From contig PHCQ01000026.1 in NCBI GenBank assembly GCA_002840835.1, positions 1-62,808 on the forward strand: a stretch of DNA of 62,808 nt, given 5' to 3'. Source of the stretch: Betaproteobacteria bacterium HGW-Betaproteobacteria-16. GTDB taxonomy: Bacteria > Pseudomonadota > Gammaproteobacteria > Burkholderiales > Burkholderiaceae_C. Shown here piece by piece: positions 59,548 to 62,808 of the stretch (its first letter is position 1; each line of letters begins with the position of its first letter). The notes under the pieces were generated by a model. That model saw only the letters and a list, made by a program, of their open reading frames with translations. It ran no database searches and had not been told where the DNA came from. The position numbers were made by a program, and so were the translations under genes.

Positions 59548-60855
59548 TTACCCGAGGCTGAGTTCGGCCTTGGAGACCTTGCGATACAGCGCGTAGAGCA
59601 CCATCGTGGCGGTCAGCAGAACGGCGCCGAGCGCGCAGGCCATGCCCCAGTTGACTTCGACGTTGGTGTACTGCGCCACGTAGTAGCTGAGCATCTGGTC
59701 GGCCGGGCCGCCGAGCAGGGCGGGGGTCACGTAGTAGCCGATGCAGGTGATGAAGACCAGCAGGCCGCCTGCGGCCACGCCAGGGTAGGTCTGTGGCAGG
59801 TAGACGCGGAAGAAGCCGGCCAGCGGCGTGCTGCCCAGTGAAATGGCGGCGCGCAGGTAGTTGGGTGGTACCGATTTCATGACGCTGTACAGCGGCAGGA
59901 TCATGAAGGGCAGCAGGATGTGCACCATGGCGATGATCACGCCCAGGCGGTTGAAGAGCAGGGGAATGGGCGCATCGGTCGCGCCGACCCAGACCAGAAA
60001 GCGGTTGATCAAGCCGTTGTTCTGCAGCAGCACGATCCATGCCGCGATGCGCACCAGCACCGAGGTCCAGAACGGCAGCAGCACCAGGATCAGCAGCACG
60101 TTGGCCTTGCGAGCGGGGAGTGTGCTGAGCCAGTAGGCCAGCGGGTAGCCCAGAAGCAGGGCCGCTGCGGTGACGATGGCGCTGATCTGGAAAGTGCGGC
60201 CCAGGATGTCGCTGAAGGCGGCTTCGTCGGCCCCCACGCGCTCAATGTCGCCCTGGGCGTTGCGCTTGAAATCTAGCGAGGCGAGCAGATAGTCCGGTGT
60301 CCAGCGGGAGCTGTTCTTGGCAATGGACTGCCAGTACGGCAGTTCTTCCCAGCGCGCGTCATGTTCAATAAGTTTGCTGCGTGCATCTTCGGCGCTCAGG
60401 TTCTCGCCCAGGGGCAGGGCGCGGTAGGTGCCCATGACCAGCGAGCGGCTGCCGGCCACCTCACTGTTGAGGCGGCGGGCCAGCGCACCGGCCTGGGCCG
60501 TTTCTTCGATGCTGCCCAGGTCGGCCAGGACCGCCGCGTAGGCAGTGGCCGGCGGCGGACTGGTGCGGTCCCAGTCGGCCAGCGCCTGGCCCGTGCGGGG
60601 CAGGACGTCGGCCACTTCGGGGTTTTCGACCGCCCGCACCAGCAAGGAACCCAGCGGAACCAGAAAAAACACCAGCAAAAACACCAGCAGGGGCAGGGTC
60701 AGGGCCAGGGCGCGCAGCTTCCTGCGCCGCTCAGCACGGCGCAACTGCGCGGCGAGGGTGCCCCCCGCCAAGGCCTGGCCAGTGTCCCCTGCCGGGGCGG
60801 GTCGTTCCAGGGTGGCCCCTGCGAACGGCTGGAGATCGGTTCCGCTGGCGCTCAT
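59548..60855 (-). CDS. potB: ABC transporter permease, PotB-like, with large extra-membrane insertion
   Basis: A 435-residue permease, longer than the usual 280-300. After a basic, Ala-rich N-terminus, helix one (LALTLPLLVFLLVFFLVPLG, 20 residues) is followed by about 130 residues of hydrophilic sequence (RTSPPPATAYAAVLADLGSI onward) before the five remaining helices begin (ISAIVTAAALLLGYPLAYWL). AISLGSTPLAGFFRVYLPQT is the EAA loop. The insertion should lie in the periplasm. The ATG at 60855 overlaps the potD stop (TGATG); a GTG at 60858 is also possible. Confidence 0.9.
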   Translation of the reverse strand: MSASGTDLQPFAGATLERPAPAGDTGQALAGGTLAAQLRRAERRRKLRALALTLPLLVFLLVFFLVPLGSLLVRAVENPEVADVLPRTGQALADWDRTSPPPATAYAAVLADLGSIEETAQAGALARRLNSEVAGSRSLVMGTYRALPLGENLSAEDARSKLIEHDARWEELPYWQSIAKNSSRWTPDYLLASLDFKRNAQGDIERVGADEAAFSDILGRTFQISAIVTAAALLLGYPLAYWLSTLPARKANVLLILVLLPFWTSVLVRIAAWIVLLQNNGLINRFLVWVGATDAPIPLLFNRLGVIIAMVHILLPFMILPLYSVMKSVPPNYLRAAISLGSTPLAGFFRVYLPQTYPGVAAGGLLVFITCIGYYVTPALLGGPADQMLSYYVAQYTNVEVNWGMACALGAVLLTATMVLYALYRKVSKAELSLG

Positions 60856-61886
60856 CACTGCGCTGCCCAGGCGGAGAAGCGCTTCTCCAGGGCCTCACCC
60901 TGGTCGGCCCAGAAGCCGACGCTGAACTGCAGTGCGTCCTTGCTGTTGGCGGCGGACGTGGGCAGCATGCCCAGCACCTTGGCGTCGAGCTTGTCCAGGG
61001 CCTTGTTGTTGGTCGGGCCGTAGCTGATGTTCTTGGCGTATTCGGCCTGGGCATCGGGCGAGCTGGCCATGGCGATGAACTTCAGGGCGGCTTCCTTGTT
61101 GGGCGTGCCCTTGGGCATGACCCAGTAGTCCAGGTCGTAGATGCCGCCGGTCCAGGTGATCTGGAGGTTCTTGCCTTCGCGCTGGGCGGCGTCGATGCGG
61201 CCGTTGTAGGCGGTGGTCATGACCACGTCACCCGCGACCAGGAACTGGGGTGGCTGTGCGCCGGCTTCCCACCACTGGATGTTGGGCTTGAGCTCGGTCA
61301 GCTTCTTGAACGCACGATCCGCACCGTCCTTGGTGGCCAGCACCTTGTACACGTCGGCGGTCTTGACGCCGTCGGCCATCAGGGCGAATTCGAGGTTGTA
61401 GCGCGCGCCCTTGCGCATGCCGCGCTTGCCGGGGAATTTCTTCACATCCCAGAAATCGGCCCAGGTGGTGGGCGCGGTCTTGAGCTTGTCGCCGTCATAG
61501 GCCATCACGGTGGACCAGACGAAGGTGCCGACGCCGCACTCGTGCACGGCGGCCTTCTGGAAGTCGGCCTTGTTGCCGACCTTGGCCCAGTCCATCTTCT
61601 CGAACAGTCCTTCGTCGCAGCCGCGGCTCAGGTCCGGGCTCTCGACTTCGACCACGTCCCATGTGACCTTCTTTGCCTCGACCATGGCCTTGATCTTGGC
61701 CTGTTCGCCGTTGTACTCCACGGCGGTGATCTTGCCGCCACCGGCTTTTTCATACGCCTCGAAGTAGGCCTTCTTCTGGGCGGCACCATTGGCACCACCA
61801 AAGTTGACGACCGTGAGCTGGCTCTGGGCCATCACGGGCAGGGCGACCATCATGGCCGCAGCCATGATTACGGGTTTCAGTTTCAT
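60855..61886 (-). CDS. potD: ABC transporter substrate-binding protein, PotD-like
   Basis: A 343-residue periplasmic protein with a signal peptide (MKLKPVIMAAAMMVALPVMA, 20 residues). The mature protein shows QLTVVNFGGANGAAQKKAYF, WDVVEVESPDLSRGCDEGLF and TTWADFWDVKKFPGKRGMRK, typical of PotD-like (type 2 periplasmic) binding proteins. Two Cys (RGCDEG and HECGVG) may form a disulfide. The start at 61886 follows GGAGAT; a longer frame to 61955 is not needed. Its stop overlaps potB. Confidence 0.93.
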   Translation of the reverse strand: MKLKPVIMAAAMMVALPVMAQSQLTVVNFGGANGAAQKKAYFEAYEKAGGGKITAVEYNGEQAKIKAMVEAKKVTWDVVEVESPDLSRGCDEGLFEKMDWAKVGNKADFQKAAVHECGVGTFVWSTVMAYDGDKLKTAPTTWADFWDVKKFPGKRGMRKGARYNLEFALMADGVKTADVYKVLATKDGADRAFKKLTELKPNIQWWEAGAQPPQFLVAGDVVMTTAYNGRIDAAQREGKNLQITWTGGIYDLDYWVMPKGTPNKEAALKFIAMASSPDAQAEYAKNISYGPTNNKALDKLDAKVLGMLPTSAANSKDALQFSVGFWADQGEALEKRFSAWAAQ

Positions 61887-61970
61887 CGGATTTATCTCCA
61901 GGGGTTGAGGAACAGGGAACGGAAAAGGCTGCAGGGTCTTGTCAGTTGGAGGCACGGACCGCTTCGGGGG

Positions 61971-62808
61971 CTATCTGTAAATCCGCAGATGTTCGGGCGG
62001 AATGTGCAGGCCGATGGTCTGGCCGGCGTCCATGTGGCCCAGGTGCTGCAGCGGCACCTTGACACTGATCTCGGGCTGGCCGCTGACCTGGCAGCGCAGG
62101 CGCAGGTGGTCGCCGAAATAGATCACGTCGCCGATGGCCGCGCCCAGGCGGTTGCCGGTGGGGCCACTGCCATTGACCACGGTGATGCGTTCGGGTCGCA
62201 CGCTGCACTGCACCGTCTCACCAGCTTGTGCCTGGTTGACGTTGACGCCGGTCAGGCGCGTGCCGTCGGCGAGCGCCACCTCACAATGTTCGCCCGTGGT
62301 CTGCACCACCTGGGCGTCGAGCACCGAGTTGTCGCCCACGAAGCTGGCGACAAACCGGTTGGACGGTGTTTCGTAGAGCCGGTCGACCTGATCAATCTGC
62401 TGGATCACGCCTTCGCTGAACACAGCCACGCGGTCAGACATGGTGAGCGCTTCCGACTGGTCGTGCGTCACGTAGACAAAGGTCACGCCCAGGCGGCGAT
62501 GCAGCGCCTTGAGCTCCAACTGCATGTGTTCGCGCAGTTGTTTGTCGAGCGCGCCCAGCGGTTCGTCCATCAGCACCAGTTGCGGGTCGAACACCAGTGC
62601 GCGGGCCAGCGCCACGCGCTGCTGCTGGCCACCGGAGAGCTGAGCCGGGTAGCGGCTGCCCATGTGACCCATTTGCACCATGTCAAGCGCGCGATTCACC
62701 TTGGTTTCCACGTCGGCCTTGCCGAGCTTGCGCACGGTGAGCGGGTAGGCGATGTTGTCGGCCACCGTCATGTGCGGGAACAGGGCGTAGTTCTGGAACA
62801 CCATGCCG
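61971..62808 (-). CDS. potA: ABC transporter ATP-binding protein, PotA-like, N-terminus outside window
   Basis: The C-terminal ~279 residues of an ATPase are visible; the gene enters from beyond base 62808, so Walker A is not seen. Present are GMVFQNYALFPHMTV (Q-loop), QLSGGQQQRVALARAL (signature), LVLMDEPLGALD (Walker B and D-loop) and VYVTHDQSEALTMSDR (His switch). A C-terminal TOBE-type domain follows (CSVRPERITVVNGSG and GDVIYFGDHLRLRCQ). It energises the PotBCD-like system and is transcribed first. Confidence 0.95.
   Translation of the reverse strand, partial: GMVFQNYALFPHMTVADNIAYPLTVRKLGKADVETKVNRALDMVQMGHMGSRYPAQLSGGQQQRVALARALVFDPQLVLMDEPLGALDKQLREHMQLELKALHRRLGVTFVYVTHDQSEALTMSDRVAVFSEGVIQQIDQVDRLYETPSNRFVASFVGDNSVLDAQVVQTTGEHCEVALADGTRLTGVNVNQAQAGETVQCSVRPERITVVNGSGPTGNRLGAAIGDVIYFGDHLRLRCQVSGQPEISVKVPLQHLGHMDAGQTIGLHIPPEHLRIYR

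Noticed and set aside
1..62808. Search for CRISPR arrays, rRNA, insertion sequences and prophage genes
   Set aside because: No evenly spaced direct repeats, rRNA-like sequence, transposase, integrase or phage structural gene was seen.

Overview
The window is GC-rich, almost fully coding chromosomal DNA, with mostly leftward operons separated by short gaps. It looks like a betaproteobacterium of the Burkholderiales, most likely Comamonadaceae (Hydrogenophaga/Acidovorax-like). The reasons are the protein families (MocR with DUF2917, Bug/TctC binding proteins, TRAP and TAXI proteins, intracellular PHA depolymerase) and a dispersed GC-rich repeat placed just after stop codons. I saw no rRNA, prophage, IS element, plasmid function or CRISPR array. 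One tRNA gene (Gly, anticodon CCC) is present.

Layout. 0-9 kb: a MocR-type regulator cut by the window edge, a divergent DUF2917 gene, metY with an alpha/beta hydrolase, a CBS-domain protein, PHA depolymerase, a glutathione transferase, a cupin and aroC. 9-23 kb: an MFS transporter, then a large set of genes for uptake and breakdown of quinate/shikimate-type compounds. This set holds an IclR regulator with a double-palindrome operator, a split 3-dehydroshikimate dehydratase (HPPD-like protein plus TIM barrel), a NAD-type quinate/shikimate dehydrogenase in one operon with a TRAP transporter, an esterase and a DUF3237 protein, then a TetR regulator, a DMT exporter, type II dehydroquinase and an NADP-type aroE. 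Together they could carry quinate through 3-dehydroquinate and 3-dehydroshikimate to protocatechuate. 23.8-26.5 kb: a stand-alone NRPS-like enzyme (A-PCP-TE) with codon habits unlike its neighbours. 26.5-30 kb: a translationally coupled operon of a B12-type radical SAM protein, a DUF2256 zinc-finger-like peptide and an Fe-S photolyase.

30-38.4 kb: a glycine locus, gcvT-gcvH-gcvP-dadA-sdaA, read leftward, with one tandem glycine riboswitch before gcvT and a second between gcvP and dadA. 38.4-42.6 kb: an unknown small protein whose leader is a 268-bp element with nested inverted repeats, then a P-loop kinase coupled to two membrane-anchored TAXI proteins. 42.7-49 kb: ETF-quinone oxidoreductase, an SDR, an EamA transporter, a thioesterase, an AhpD-like protein, a pcaC-like decarboxylase and a Bug-type binding protein. 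49-54.9 kb: two LuxR-type regulators, a lipoprotein amidase, a 3-oxoacid CoA-transferase pair behind a perfect palindrome, a hemerythrin-like protein, tRNA-Gly and a glycine-zipper lipoprotein. 55-62.8 kb: gabD, a guanidinobutyrase/agmatinase, an ICL/PEP-mutase-like enzyme and a PotABCD-type ABC transporter whose ATPase runs off the window, together a polyamine or guanidino-acid uptake and breakdown unit.

The strongest unusual signals are the 3'-end repeat family (8 copies, all within 12 bp of a stop codon and in one relative orientation), the 268-bp nested inverted-repeat element, the second glycine riboswitch serving dadA-sdaA, the split dehydroshikimate dehydratase with its twin-dyad operator, the lone A-PCP-TE enzyme and the tandem membrane-anchored TAXI pair. 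All calls are by eye; no database search was run.
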